Positions 1 through 8,344 are shown, counted from the stretch's first letter. The stretch is DNA of 64,000 nt from Streptomyces sp. NBC_01116 (GCF_041435495.1 NZ_CP108644.1:4077501-4141500); one strand, 5' to 3'. Numbers and translations are program-made. The notes: generated by a model from the letters alone, not told the origin.

Positions 1-396
1 GAGGATGCCGAGTCGGCGCAGGTGACTCTCGACCCAGTCACGGGAGTTGCCCGAGGCGATGGCCGTCCGGTGGCCGCGTGAGCGGCAGTGGCGGAGAAAG
101 GAGAGCACCCCGGGCATCAGGTCCGCCCGTGAGGAGTGCGCCAGGTTCTGCCGCTCGAACGTCTCCCAGAGCGTACGGGCCCGATCGGGCCCCACCGAGG
201 CGTTCAGCGCGACCAGCAGCTCAGTGCGATCGAGTGTTCCGTCGGGACGCACCGGGAGGTCGAGCGGCTCCGGTGCCTCGGACCGCAGCAACCGCCGCCA
301 CACACTTGCAGCGATGTGCTCCGTGTCCAGGAGCACGCCGTCGAAATCCAGGACGATCACGCCCTGCGTGCCACGGTGAACAAGCCCAGCCAACAT
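1..396 (-). CDS. HAD-family hydrolase, partial (C-terminus outside window)
   Basis: Reverse-strand frame open from an ATG at 396 to the window edge, so about 132 N-terminal residues are visible. The start MLAGLVHRGTQ leads into VIVLDFDGVLLDTEH, the HAD motif I (DxDG/DxxG) whose first Asp forms the phospho-aspartate intermediate. A helical cap follows, then motif II-like AIASGNS, with Ser as the phosphate-binding residue. The layout fits a beta-phosphoglucomutase/phosphoglycolate-phosphatase-type cytosolic phosphatase; the substrate cannot be told. A run of six G lies just upstream of the ATG as a plausible ribosome-binding site. Motifs III and IV are beyond the window. The gene borders a probable mobile-element junction and may itself belong to that element. 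Confidence 0.75.
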   Translation of the reverse strand, partial: MLAGLVHRGTQGVIVLDFDGVLLDTEHIAASVWRRLLRSEAPEPLDLPVRPDGTLDRTELLVALNASVGPDRARTLWETFERQNLAHSSRADLMPGVLSFLRHCRSRGHRTAIASGNSRDWVESHLRRLGIL

Positions 397-870
397 GTGT
401 TACCCCCCGGTTCATGCTGTGCGACCGGCGTTCCCGCCGATCGGCCCTGCCCGGCTGGGACGCCGACTCCCCGTTGGTCTGGACCAAAACTGAGGCTAGA
501 CGCGGCTCCAGCTCTTCGCAAGCAATCAATGCGTCAGCCGGTTGATCAGGCCATGAACAGTCGAGTCTCGGCCATTGACGCCAGCGCATCCCGGAGGCGG
601 ACGGGCTTCCCCGCACTCCCGACGGCATGCGGCCACCGTCCTCCGGAGCAGCCCTCAGTCGCATTCCGGAAAACTCGGATCGGCTCGGATCGGACCAGGC
701 AACCCAGGCCCCGAACCGCCCCTCTCACAGTGACGAAGCTCGTCTGGAACGCATTGACCCAGGCGAGGCCGATCGCGCTCAGGGCCTTCCCCCGAGGTCG
801 AGCCCGCCTGCGTTGCTCCGTCAAGCCATGCAGTGGTACGGCCCGGTGTCCGGTAGATGAACGAGCGCCT
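397..870. other. Gene-free stretch left of the tRNA-Ser remnant
   Basis: No reading frame here shows Streptomyces codon bias, and I recognise no motif in any of its translations. If the tRNA-Ser fragment at 985-1041 is the right attachment site of an integrated element, this would be the non-coding right end of that element. A decayed integrase gene cannot be excluded, but no Arg/His/Arg/Tyr integrase motif is visible. Confidence 0.4.
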
Positions 871-892
871 GGTCTCGGTTCCGGTCTCATTC
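871..892. repeat. Direct repeat copy 1 flanking the tRNA-Ser fragment
   Basis: The 22-base sequence beginning GGTCTCGGTTCC recurs at 1106-1127 with two differences (G/A and C/T). Each copy also contains GGTCTC twice. The two copies bracket the tRNA-Ser fragment and its terminator. They could be integrase arm-type binding sites or a relic of tandem integration. The function is inferred only from position. Confidence 0.5.
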
Positions 893-984
893 GCAGGTGT
901 TCACCCCAGTTCACCGAGCCTGTAGCCGCCGGCTCCGCCACAGGTCCAGACGCCCGCGCCTGTTGCCGAACGGCCGGCCGAAGA

Positions 985-1041
985 CTTGGAAAGCGTGTTG
1001 GGGGCAGCCCCTCACGAGTTCGAATCTCGTATCCTCCGCCA
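985..1041 (+). tRNA. 3' fragment of tRNA-Ser(GGA): probable attachment-site remnant
   Basis: The run CTTGGAAAGCGTG, a variable arm with GGGGGCAGCCCC, the T-arm ACGAGTTCGAATCTCGT, and ATCCTCC-GCCA match the 3' two-thirds of a tRNA-Ser with anticodon GGA (988-990). The bases before 985 do not pair with the 3' side of the anticodon stem, and no GGAGGAT acceptor strand lies upstream, so this is not a complete tRNA gene. Tyrosine integrases commonly recombine within the 3' part of a tRNA gene, leaving such a duplicate at the distal end of the element. The intact tRNA and the element should then lie left of this window. Confidence 0.75.
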
Positions 1042-1064
1042 TCGCTCTCACCGGGCTATACGTT

Positions 1065-1096
1065 GAAGGGCCCCACCGCTTGCGGTGGGGCCCTTC
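1065..1096 (+). terminator. Strong hairpin terminator after the tRNA-Ser fragment
   Basis: Bases 1065-1079 (GAAGGGCCCCACCGC) are perfectly complementary to 1082-1096. Opening the innermost pair leaves a 14-bp stem with a CTTG loop. It sits 24 bases downstream of the tRNA 3' end, as the native terminator of the tRNA transcript would. There is no U-tract, as is usual in Streptomyces. Confidence 0.8.
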
Positions 1097-1105
1097 GGCG
1101 TCGGT

Positions 1106-1127
1106 GGTCTCAGTTCTGGTCTCATTC
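1106..1127. repeat. Direct repeat copy 2 flanking the tRNA-Ser fragment
   Basis: GGTCTCAGTTCTGGTCTCATTC, differing at two positions from the copy at 871-892. It lies just beyond the tRNA terminator. The region from 1128 to about 1308 shows nothing else recognisable. Confidence 0.5.
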
Positions 1128-1308
1128 ATTTCCGACATAAGAGAGATTTCATTGCGCCGACTTGCCACCACCGGGTCGAGTCACAGGACATCGCCTTCAC
1201 TCAGAAGCGGGTTTCTGCCGACTCAGGACGCAAGCGTCCCCCGCGATCCGCCATTCTGGGTCTGTGCAGGACCGATTCCGGTCGGAGACCACCGGTACTC
1301 GTCTTTGT

Positions 1309-1322
1309 GAGGTGTCCCCATC
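1309..1322 (+). promoter_or_regulatory. Ribosome-binding site placed for an ATC start codon
   Basis: GAGGTG at 1309-1314 is a near-perfect anti-16S match, five bases before ATC at 1320-1322. The frame is open from a TGA at 1308-1310 and contains no ATG, GTG or TTG until GTG at 1413. Translation of 1344-1412 reads LAAWLSGLDVDRLERVLAARP, which has coding character and matches the N-terminal pattern I recall for this family. Confidence 0.45.
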
Positions 1323-3755
1323 GGCAAGCCCAGTGAATCAACTCTGGCCGCGTGGCTGAGTGGTCTGGACGTCGACCGGCTTGAGCGGGTCCTGGCAGCT
1401 CGCCCGGATGCCGTGTCCCCGCCGGAACCACGATCGTTCGGCGAACTCGCGGACCGCCTTCAGCGCCCGGCGTCGGTGGCCCCGGTGTTGACCGGACTTG
1501 CGCTGCCACACCTGCAGCTGGCCGAGACACTGGCAGCATTGGGGCCCGTTCCACGTGCCGCCCTGGCCGATCTGGTGGATGTGACCGGAACGGAGAGCGC
1601 TCACGGGCTGGGCGCGGCCTTGGAGGCGCTGGCCGACCGCGCACTCGTCTGGCCGGACGGCGAAGGGCTGCTGCGCATGGCGGCGCCGTTGCGGCAGGCG
1701 TGGAACTCGCCGCTGGGGCTGGACGCTCCGCTCACCCGGCTCCTGGCGGACACGACCTCCGAGGAACTGCGCCGCATGCTGGTGGCCCTGGGCATCCCGT
1801 CGCCCGGCACCACCAAGAAGAATCGGCTGACCGCCCTGCTGGAACACCACAGCAATCCGGAGCGGGTGGCCGCGGTGATCACTTCGGCACCTGCGTCCAC
1901 CCGGAAGCTGCTTGAGCGGCGAGCGTCCCACCAGGGTGAACAGGCTCAATCACCGGCGCGGTTGATCACGTTCAGGGCTCCGTCGGCCGGCTCCGAGCCG
2001 GGTGCGCGCTGGGCCCTGGAGCGGGGACTGCTGGTCCAGGACCGGTACTCCGGGTACGGATCCACACGCATGCCCGCCGAGGTGGCGCTCGCACTGCGCG
2101 GAGCCGGCTGGCGCGCCCCCTTCAAGCCCGTCCCGCCCGTCGTGCGGACGGTGTCCGTCACCTCGGCGGAAGTGGACCGGGAGGCGGCGGCCGCCGCCAC
2201 GGCGTTCGCCGCACATGCCGCGTCGGTTCTGGCGACGTGCTCCGCGGCTCCGCCGGTCCTGCTGAAGTCCGGCGGGGTCGGAGCACGTGAGTTGTCCCGG
2301 ATCAGCAAGGCGGCACAGTGCGACGACATCGTCGTACGCCTTGTTCTGGAGACGGCGTACGACGCCGGGCTGCTGGCCCGGGACGGCGACCAGGTCGCGG
2401 CCACGGACGGATACGACACCTGGGCGGAACGAGAACCGGCGGAGCAGCTCGCCGCGCTTCTCCACGCCTGGCGGACGCTTCCGCTGACTCCGACCCAGGC
2501 GCGCGGCGAGGACGGCAAGGCACTGCCCGCGCTCGCCGGAACACCGCCCTGCGGCGGCTGTGCACAGGCCCGGGAGGGGCTCCTAGCCGCCGCGGCACAG
2601 CTCCCGGCGGACCGGGGAGTGCACAGCCCCGCGGAACTGGGGCCGCTGATCGCCTGGCACCGCCCGCTCGCCGAGCAGCTCCCCCAGGACACCATGCCTT
2701 TCGCCACCGCGATCCGGGAAGCGGAACTGCTCGGGGTCGTCGCCCGCGGCGCCCTGTCCCCTATCGGTGCCGCTCTGCGGACCGACGACGCCGAAGCGCT
2801 GGCCGCCGCCTGTGAGCGGCTGCTGCCGACGGCCACCAGGGCAGCCCGTTTCGGCGCGGACCTCACCGCCGTCGTCACCGGCACACCGTCCGCCCGCCTC
2901 GCCGCACTGCTGGACACCGTCGCTGACAAGGAAGTCGGTGGCACGGCATCGGTGTGGCGGTTCAGCCCCACAACCGTTCGTCGTGCCCTGGACACGGGCC
3001 GCACGGCGAATGCCATCACGGCAGACCTGAGCGCCGTCGCGGTCGGCGCCCTCCCCCAGTCGCTGTCGTACCTGATCAACGACTCCGCACGCACTCACGG
3101 CCGTGTGCGCATCACCCCCGCTGCCTGTGTGATCCACGGCGAAGAACCCGCTCTCCTCGCCGAACTCGTCACGCACAGAAGGCTCGCCGCCCTCGGCCTG
3201 CGCTTGCTGGCACCGACCGTGCTGGTCAGCCGGACCCCACTCGACAAGACCCTCGCCACGCTCCGGGCCGCCGGCTACGCCCCCGTTGCCGAGAGGGCCG
3301 ACGGAACCGTACGCGTCGAAAAGACCCGGCGCCGACGCGCCGACGCACCGGTCCCGCCCCCGCCCCCACTCCCAGGCCAGCGGCGACGGTCCGTGCCGAC
3401 GGTGACTCCGGTGACAGTCGGCCTGAGCACGCTGGCCGCCAGGCTGCGGGCCGCCCCGCCGACACTTCCGGCACCCGACCCGTTCGGCACCGGGGTCCCC
3501 TACGGCACGGACACCGAGGAGATCCTCGCCGGATGCGCGAAGAACCTGGCGTACAGCGATGTCCGCCAGCTCGCCCATGTCATCGACGCCGGCACAGCCG
3601 TCACGGTCGAGTACGTCGCCGCCTCGGGCAACCGGACCGTACGTACCCTCAGCGAGCTCGTGCTCGACCCGCCCTACTTGCACGCGTGGTGCCACCTGCG
3701 GGACGACGAACGGGTCTTCACCCTCTCCCGCATCCACGGCGTCATGCCCGGGTAG
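1320..3755 (+). CDS. Helicase-associated (XPB/Ssl2-like helicase C-terminal) protein
   Basis: The Streptomyces helicase-associated domain family is typically about 780-830 aa and often encoded beside an XPB-type DEAH helicase. The N-terminal half (ELADRLQRP, LPHLQLAETLAAL) is a row of short winged-helix-like units. Ala/Arg-rich helical repeats follow, then a proline linker (VPPPPPLPGQ) around residue 680, and a C-terminal HV-DAGTAVTVEYVA / DDERVFTLSRIHGV module resembling WYL/helicase-C domains. No Walker motifs are present, so it is not itself an NTPase. It probably assists DNA or RNA remodelling in the cytosol. The conventional GTG start at 1413 gives 780 aa but cuts into coding sequence. 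The ATC at 1320 has the correct Shine-Dalgarno and would give 811 aa. Confidence 0.65.
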   Translation: MGKPSESTLAAWLSGLDVDRLERVLAARPDAVSPPEPRSFGELADRLQRPASVAPVLTGLALPHLQLAETLAALGPVPRAALADLVDVTGTESAHGLGAALEALADRALVWPDGEGLLRMAAPLRQAWNSPLGLDAPLTRLLADTTSEELRRMLVALGIPSPGTTKKNRLTALLEHHSNPERVAAVITSAPASTRKLLERRASHQGEQAQSPARLITFRAPSAGSEPGARWALERGLLVQDRYSGYGSTRMPAEVALALRGAGWRAPFKPVPPVVRTVSVTSAEVDREAAAAATAFAAHAASVLATCSAAPPVLLKSGGVGARELSRISKAAQCDDIVVRLVLETAYDAGLLARDGDQVAATDGYDTWAEREPAEQLAALLHAWRTLPLTPTQARGEDGKALPALAGTPPCGGCAQAREGLLAAAAQLPADRGVHSPAELGPLIAWHRPLAEQLPQDTMPFATAIREAELLGVVARGALSPIGAALRTDDAEALAAACERLLPTATRAARFGADLTAVVTGTPSARLAALLDTVADKEVGGTASVWRFSPTTVRRALDTGRTANAITADLSAVAVGALPQSLSYLINDSARTHGRVRITPAACVIHGEEPALLAELVTHRRLAALGLRLLAPTVLVSRTPLDKTLATLRAAGYAPVAERADGTVRVEKTRRRRADAPVPPPPPLPGQRRRSVPTVTPVTVGLSTLAARLRAAPPTLPAPDPFGTGVPYGTDTEEILAGCAKNLAYSDVRQLAHVIDAGTAVTVEYVAASGNRTVRTLSELVLDPPYLHAWCHLRDDERVFTLSRIHGVMPG

Positions 3756-3833
3756 CCGGGATCCGCATCGTGGCTCGGTGTTCGGCCGGCCAGCCGCGAT
3801 GACCCACGGCCAAGCGCTGCGACGAGCCGCCGC

Positions 3834-3850
3834 TACGCTCGCCGATCATG
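3834..3850 (+). promoter_or_regulatory. -10-like box for a possibly leaderless start
   Basis: TACGCT (3834-3839, TANNNT) lies eight bases before the ATG at 3848, and no Shine-Dalgarno sequence is present. This matches the arrangement for Streptomyces transcripts that begin at the start codon. No convincing -35 box is visible. Confidence 0.35.
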
Positions 3851-4732
3851 GACTGGGTCGAACGCACCGCGCGGTTGAGGCAGTGGACACGGAGCGGGGT
3901 GCGGGCTCCGCACAAGCCTTTGCTGCTCCTGTACGCGCTCAGCCGGTTCCAGCAGGACTCCGACGGCGCGCTGCTGTACAGCGCGGTGGAGGAGGACCTG
4001 GGGCTGCTGCTCGCCGAGTACGGGCCGCGTAATCGGACCACGCCCGCCTACCCCTTTCATCACCTGGTGAGCGACGGCGTGTGGGAGGTGCGCACCGAGC
4101 GCGGCCCGGGGAGTCCCGGGAGCAGGGTCGGGGAACTGCGCGCGAGCGGTGCCGCCGGCCGGCTCGCGCCGGAGTTGCGTGCGGCGCTGCGGCGGGAGCC
4201 GTCCCTGCTCGGCCGCATGGCGCGGGTGCTGCTCGACCTCCATTTCCCGCCCTCCCTCCACGGCGAACTGTGCGAAGCCGTCGGCCTGGCTCTGGAGGAG
4301 GCCGAGACCGGGACGGTCCCGGCCGCGCGCAGGCGGCGGGACCGGCGGATGCGGGACCTGGTCCTGACGGCCTACGAGTACCAGTGCGCCTTCTGCGGGT
4401 ACGACGGGAGGATCGGAGCGGTGCCGGTCGGGCTGGAGGCCGCCCATGTGCGCTGGTGGGCGTTTGACGGGCCGGACGACGTCGAGAACGGCCTGTGCCT
4501 CTGCTCGCTGCACCACAAGCTGTTCGACAAGGGTGTCCTCGGCCTCGGCGAGGGTCACCGCATCCTGGTCTCACAGAGCTTCGTCGGCCGCAGCGCCGCC
4601 GCCCGCGAGCACGTCGTCGCGCTCGCGGGCCGTCCGGTGATCGGCCCTCAGCCCGGCGTCCGCCCCGTCGCCGCCGACCATCGCTCCTGGCACACCGGCC
4701 AGGTCTTCCACGGCGACCCCCGTCCTGCGTGA
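3848..4732 (+). CDS. Type IV restriction endonuclease, phosphorothioate-dependent (SBD-HNH, SprMcrA type)
   Basis: The 294-aa protein has the two-domain SBD-HNH architecture. Residues 1-160 carry sulfur-binding-domain hallmarks: HKPLLLLY (H22-Y29) and YPFHHLVSDGVWEV from residue 68. The C-terminal HNH nuclease has a zinc-type CAFC (C180, C183), EAAH (H200), N214 and LHH (H223), followed by KLFDKGVLGL. Known relatives bind DNA whose backbone carries Rp phosphorothioate (Dnd modification) and cut near it, excluding modified foreign DNA. The expectation is that the host lacks its own dnd genes. It stands alone, separated from the upstream gene by about 90 bases, with a -10-like box and no ribosome-binding site. 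Confidence 0.85.
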   Translation: MDWVERTARLRQWTRSGVRAPHKPLLLLYALSRFQQDSDGALLYSAVEEDLGLLLAEYGPRNRTTPAYPFHHLVSDGVWEVRTERGPGSPGSRVGELRASGAAGRLAPELRAALRREPSLLGRMARVLLDLHFPPSLHGELCEAVGLALEEAETGTVPAARRRRDRRMRDLVLTAYEYQCAFCGYDGRIGAVPVGLEAAHVRWWAFDGPDDVENGLCLCSLHHKLFDKGVLGLGEGHRILVSQSFVGRSAAAREHVVALAGRPVIGPQPGVRPVAADHRSWHTGQVFHGDPRPA

Positions 4733-4919
4733 CCGCCGGTCCGACGGTCGCCGGCCGGCCGGTCGACCGGACGAGCCGTGAGCGATCAACTGGCCTTAAA
4801 CCAGCGGCGGTTGCCTCCGCACTCGTGGACCATGGGACCGGAGACGGGTCGGCGGATCCGGGGCCGGCCCGCCCTGTGAGCATCGCCCGTGGCGGTGCCG
4901 GACGATGGGGGACATCCGA

Positions 4920-6107
4920 GTGAAGCCTCGAAGAACCGTTGCCGTGCTGTTCGGTGCGGTGCTGGCGGTGGTCGCCTTCGTGACGCCGGTCGGCGCGCAG
5001 TCGGCGCAGACCGGCTCCTCGACCGCCTACCAGATCAACGCACGGCACGACGGAAGCCTGGTCGATTCCGCCGTGGGTGCTCCGCCGCTCAGCCGGAAGT
5101 GGTCCCGTGACCTGGGCGGGAGCGTCTCCTACCCCATCGTGGCCGGAGGCCGCGTCTTCGTGACCGTCGCCTCGCCGGACGGGTACGGCACCGTCCTGCA
5201 CGCCCTGGACGCGGACACCGGTGAGAACGCCTGGAAGCCGGTCGGCCTCGGGGGCACCTACTGGTGGTCCGCGCTCGCCTACGGGGGCGGGCGGCTCTAC
5301 GCCCAGAACCCCGACGGTGTGCTGACGGCCTTCCATCCGGCCACCGGGGCGGTGCTCTGGACCGTCGCGCTGCCGGACCAGTGGTCCTTCACCTCCGCGC
5401 CCACCTTCTCCGGCGGTGTCGTGTACACCGGAGGGGCCGGTTCGGGCGGCACCCTGTACGCGGTGAACGCCGCCGACGGGACGGTGCGGTGGACGCGTCC
5501 CGTCCAGAACGGGGACCAGAGCTCGCCCGCCGTCACGGCGAACGGGGTCTACGTCTCGTACGCATGCAGTCGGACCTACGCCTTCGAACCGGCGTCGGGC
5601 GGTCCGGTCTGGGATCGCCGGACCGACTGCTCCGGCGGTGGCGGCCGCACTCCGGTCGTCGCCGACGGCGGTGTCTGGACCCGCGACGGCAGCGGCGGCG
5701 CGCCCTCGGTGCTCAACGTCGCCGACGGGAAGGTCCGCGGCACCTACCCGGCCAACGACAGGTCGCCGGCGCCCGCCTTCGACGGACGTCAGGGCTACTT
5801 CGTCGATGACGGCGTGCTGCGGGAGCGGCACAGCCGCACCCTCGCCACTCGCTGGACGTTCCAGGGAGACGGCCGGATCAGCACGGCGCCGATCGTCGTC
5901 AACGGCTACGTCTATGTCGGCTCCCTGAGCGGTCAGCTGTGGGCGCTCGACGGGGCCACGGGCCGGTCCGTCTGGTCCACCGATGTCGGCGCGCCGATCA
6001 ACGAGCCCGACGAGCACAACGTCTCCCAGCCGCTGACCGGTCTCGGGGCCGGCGGCGGGCTCGTGGTGGTCCCGGCCACCAACCTGCTGGTCGCGTACGG
6101 GCAGTGA
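4920..6107 (+). CDS. Secreted PQQ-binding-like beta-propeller protein
   Basis: The start VKPRRTVAVLFGAVLAVVAF and a cleavage region near TPVGAQSAQ form a Sec-type signal peptide. The remaining ~370 residues are repeated blades with the PQQ/quinoprotein signature A-x-TG-x-x-x-W: VLHALDADTGENAWK, AFHPATGAVLWTV, AVNAADGTVRWTR, AFEPASGGPVWDR, ALDGATGRSVWST. No dehydrogenase catalytic residues or second domain are seen, so it is probably an extracellular scaffold or binding propeller rather than a PQQ enzyme. GTG at 4920 is preferred because GGGGGA lies seven bases upstream; an in-frame ATG at 4905 has no such site. It ends in a strong terminator and appears monocistronic. Confidence 0.8.
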   Translation: MKPRRTVAVLFGAVLAVVAFVTPVGAQSAQTGSSTAYQINARHDGSLVDSAVGAPPLSRKWSRDLGGSVSYPIVAGGRVFVTVASPDGYGTVLHALDADTGENAWKPVGLGGTYWWSALAYGGGRLYAQNPDGVLTAFHPATGAVLWTVALPDQWSFTSAPTFSGGVVYTGGAGSGGTLYAVNAADGTVRWTRPVQNGDQSSPAVTANGVYVSYACSRTYAFEPASGGPVWDRRTDCSGGGGRTPVVADGGVWTRDGSGGAPSVLNVADGKVRGTYPANDRSPAPAFDGRQGYFVDDGVLRERHSRTLATRWTFQGDGRISTAPIVVNGYVYVGSLSGQLWALDGATGRSVWSTDVGAPINEPDEHNVSQPLTGLGAGGGLVVVPATNLLVAYGQ

Positions 6108-6112
6108 GCCCT

Positions 6113-6151
6113 GGGGGCGGCTCCGGGCCCCGCGGCCCGGACGCCGCCCCC
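6113..6151 (+). terminator. Terminator of the beta-propeller gene
   Basis: GGGGGCGGCTCCGGGCC (6113-6129) pairs with 6134-6151 over 17 bp with one bulged C at 6142 and a four-base loop. It starts six bases after the stop codon. Confidence 0.8.
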
Positions 6152-6512
6152 TCGGCCGTCCCGTGACCGAACCTCCCCTCGCGTTCACGCCCACGGACCG
6201 GCGTCGCACGGAGCGAGCCGTCCGTCGCCGACGCTCCTGGCCGAAAATCGCGCGTCGGCGCCGGTCGGCACCGGTTGGCGGAGTCGCTGACCAGGAGTGC
6301 TGCGCAGGAGTGGCGCCGAGGCTTCCCGCCCTGGTCCGTTACGGAGATCCGGACAGTACTTTTCGGACAACTGTGGGCCGTCCGGGTGAGTGCAGACAAC
6401 CTGCGGGGCCCGCTCCGCTTCTCACAGGTCGGACACAGCGTCGCCACAGGTGAGTTGGGCCGTGCTGCTCGTCCACGTTCCGTCACGCACCCGGAAGCCG
6501 GAAGTACGAGGA
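6152..6512. other. Intergenic stretch upstream of the lysyl-oxidase-like gene
   Basis: About 360 bases with no frame of convincing codon bias. It presumably carries the promoter of the downstream secreted copper protein. Less G+C-rich patches occur around 6355-6375 (AGTACTTTTCGG), but I cannot place promoter boxes with confidence. Confidence 0.4.
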
Positions 6513-8300
6513 ATGATGACCAGATCCCCGCAGAGCAGCACGAACCGCCTGACCCGACCCTCCATCGCCATCGCCGCCGCCGTCGCCGTGACGGCGGGCG
6601 TCGTCGCCGCCGCTCCCGGTGCCAAGACGGCGGAGCCGACGCCGAAGCTCAGCCTGATCGCCGCATCCACGTCGGTGACGCTCGACTCGTGGAAGGAGGA
6701 TCCCGGCGTCTATCTGGATCTCGGTACGTATCTCACCTCCGAGAACGGCGCCTTCGAGCTCAAGGTGACCCGGAAGTCCTACAAGGACCCGGTCGTCGCC
6801 TCGCAGGTCTTCCGGAACGGGAAGAAGACCACGACCAAGGCGCTTCCCGCCGGGCTCGTGAAGGACTTCTCCGGGCTGCCGGACTTCGCGCAGATCAAGC
6901 TCACCGACGCGGCGGGCAAGACGGTGCTGACCCAGACCGAGGCGTTCTGCCCCAACAACGCCTCCGGGCGGGTCCGGCCCGACGCGCCCGCCAACTCGAA
7001 GTATCCGCAGAGCTGTCCGGTGAACCCCTTCACCCTCGGCTCGGTGTGGGGCGTGGAGAACGGGTGGGCGTCCAACACCTACGCCGGCTACTACTCCAAG
7101 CCGGTCCAGCTGGCCGCGGGTACGTACACGGCCAAGATCAGCGTGACCAAGAAGTACCGCGACCTCTTCGGCATCGCCAACCAGACCCGCACCGTCAAGG
7201 TCACCGTGCGCGAGCGCAGTTGGGAGGAGCCGACCCCGGTTCCCGCCGGCAGCCGCAGCGCCGCCTCCGCGCACGGAGGGCATGGAGGGCACGGAGCGAG
7301 CGGAGGGCATGAAGGGCACGGGAAGGCCGCCGCGCCCTCCGGCCACGCCGCGCACGGCGCCCCGGCCCGCGCCGAGGCCCCCGCCGCCCGGACGACCGGC
7401 GCCGCGCCCACGTTCAACGTCGGCCACGGGCCCTACCCGCCGGCCCCGGCCGCCCTGCCCTGGGCGCTGAAGAGGGAGTCGCTCCAGCGGGAGTCCTTCT
7501 CCGCGGCCAAGGTCGGCGACCGTGCCGGGCAGACCGACGGGTCGCGGCAGGCGCCGGGAGCCAAGCCCAACGCCAAGCGGCCCACCGGCAAGGCGGTCGT
7601 GCCCGACGTGCCGAAGCCGGACCTGCGCTCGCTGCCCGCGTACGGCATCACCGTCAGCGACGGCTACGAGGAGGTGCCCGGCAAGGACTACCTCGCCTTC
7701 AGCGCCAACGTGTGGAACGCGGGCCCGGCCAAGCTCGTCGTGGACGGCTTCCGCTCCCCGGGCAAGGAGCTGATGGACGCCTACCAGTACTTCTACGACG
7801 CCAACGGCAAGCAGGTCGGCTACACCCCGACCGGCACCATGGAGTGGGACCCGCGTCCCGGCCACGAGCACTGGCACTTCACGGACTTCGCCAGCTACCG
7901 GCTGCTGAAGGCCGACCAGAAGGAGTCGGTGCGCAGCGGCAAGGAGGCGTTCTGCCTGGCCAACACCGACGCCGTCGACTACACGGTGAAGAACGCCAAC
8001 TGGCACCCGGACAACACCGACCTGTCCACCGCGTGCGGCCAGGAGAACTCGATCTCCGTCCGCGAGGTGCTCGACGTCGGCTCCGGTGACACCTACACCC
8101 AGGACCTGCCCGGCCAGTCCTTCGACATCACGAACCTGCCGAACGGCACCTACTACATCCAGGTCCTCGCCAACCCGGAGAACCGGCTCAAGGAGACCAA
8201 CCACAAGAACAACAGCGCGCTGCGCAAGGTCGTCCTCGGAGGCAAGAAGGGCGCCCGCACCGTGAAGGTCCCCGCCCATGACCTGGTGAACGCCAACTAG
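6513..8300 (+). CDS. Secreted lysyl-oxidase-like copper protein with His/Gly-rich linker
   Basis: The 595-aa product starts at ATG 6513 (GGAAG eight bases upstream; a second ATG follows directly). It has a signal peptide (about 1-40, ending VVAAAPGAKTA), an N-terminal beta-rich domain with paired cysteines (AFCPNNASG, SCPVNPFTLGS), a linker of repeated HGGHGGHG / GGHEGHG and HAAHG units near residues 250-275, and a C-terminal lysyl oxidase domain. That last domain contains WDPRPGHEHWHFTDFASYRL, the His-rich copper site of the LOX family, and the conserved SISVREVLDVG / GDTYTQDLPGQ tail. LOX enzymes oxidise peptidyl-lysine to allysine with Cu and a tyrosine-derived quinone. The His/Gly linker may capture copper. 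It probably acts on the cell envelope or extracellular proteins. Confidence 0.85.
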   Translation: MMTRSPQSSTNRLTRPSIAIAAAVAVTAGVVAAAPGAKTAEPTPKLSLIAASTSVTLDSWKEDPGVYLDLGTYLTSENGAFELKVTRKSYKDPVVASQVFRNGKKTTTKALPAGLVKDFSGLPDFAQIKLTDAAGKTVLTQTEAFCPNNASGRVRPDAPANSKYPQSCPVNPFTLGSVWGVENGWASNTYAGYYSKPVQLAAGTYTAKISVTKKYRDLFGIANQTRTVKVTVRERSWEEPTPVPAGSRSAASAHGGHGGHGASGGHEGHGKAAAPSGHAAHGAPARAEAPAARTTGAAPTFNVGHGPYPPAPAALPWALKRESLQRESFSAAKVGDRAGQTDGSRQAPGAKPNAKRPTGKAVVPDVPKPDLRSLPAYGITVSDGYEEVPGKDYLAFSANVWNAGPAKLVVDGFRSPGKELMDAYQYFYDANGKQVGYTPTGTMEWDPRPGHEHWHFTDFASYRLLKADQKESVRSGKEAFCLANTDAVDYTVKNANWHPDNTDLSTACGQENSISVREVLDVGSGDTYTQDLPGQSFDITNLPNGTYYIQVLANPENRLKETNHKNNSALRKVVLGGKKGARTVKVPAHDLVNAN

Positions 8301-8344
8301 CCTGTTGTGAAGGTTCGTTGAGGCGTTTCCTTTCGTATGTTCCG

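Noticed and set aside
911..1171. Reverse-strand frame translating across the tRNA-Ser region (AEDTRFELVRGCPQHAF)
   Set aside because: The peptide is the antisense of the tRNA fragment and terminator, a well-known false protein next to tRNA-Ser genes.
1346..1420. tRNA-like start GCCGCGTGGCTGAGTGGTC
   Set aside because: It resembles the 5' half of a tRNA, but no T-arm or acceptor complement follows and the stretch codes for AAWLSGLDVDR of the helicase-associated protein.
3939..6209. 756-codon reverse-strand open frame
   Set aside because: It is the shadow of the restriction enzyme and propeller genes. The composition is Arg/Gly/Pro-rich, with no motif and no ribosome-binding site.
6108..6512. 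Possible ydaO (c-di-AMP) riboswitch before the secreted copper protein
   Set aside because: The conserved aptamer core is not present.
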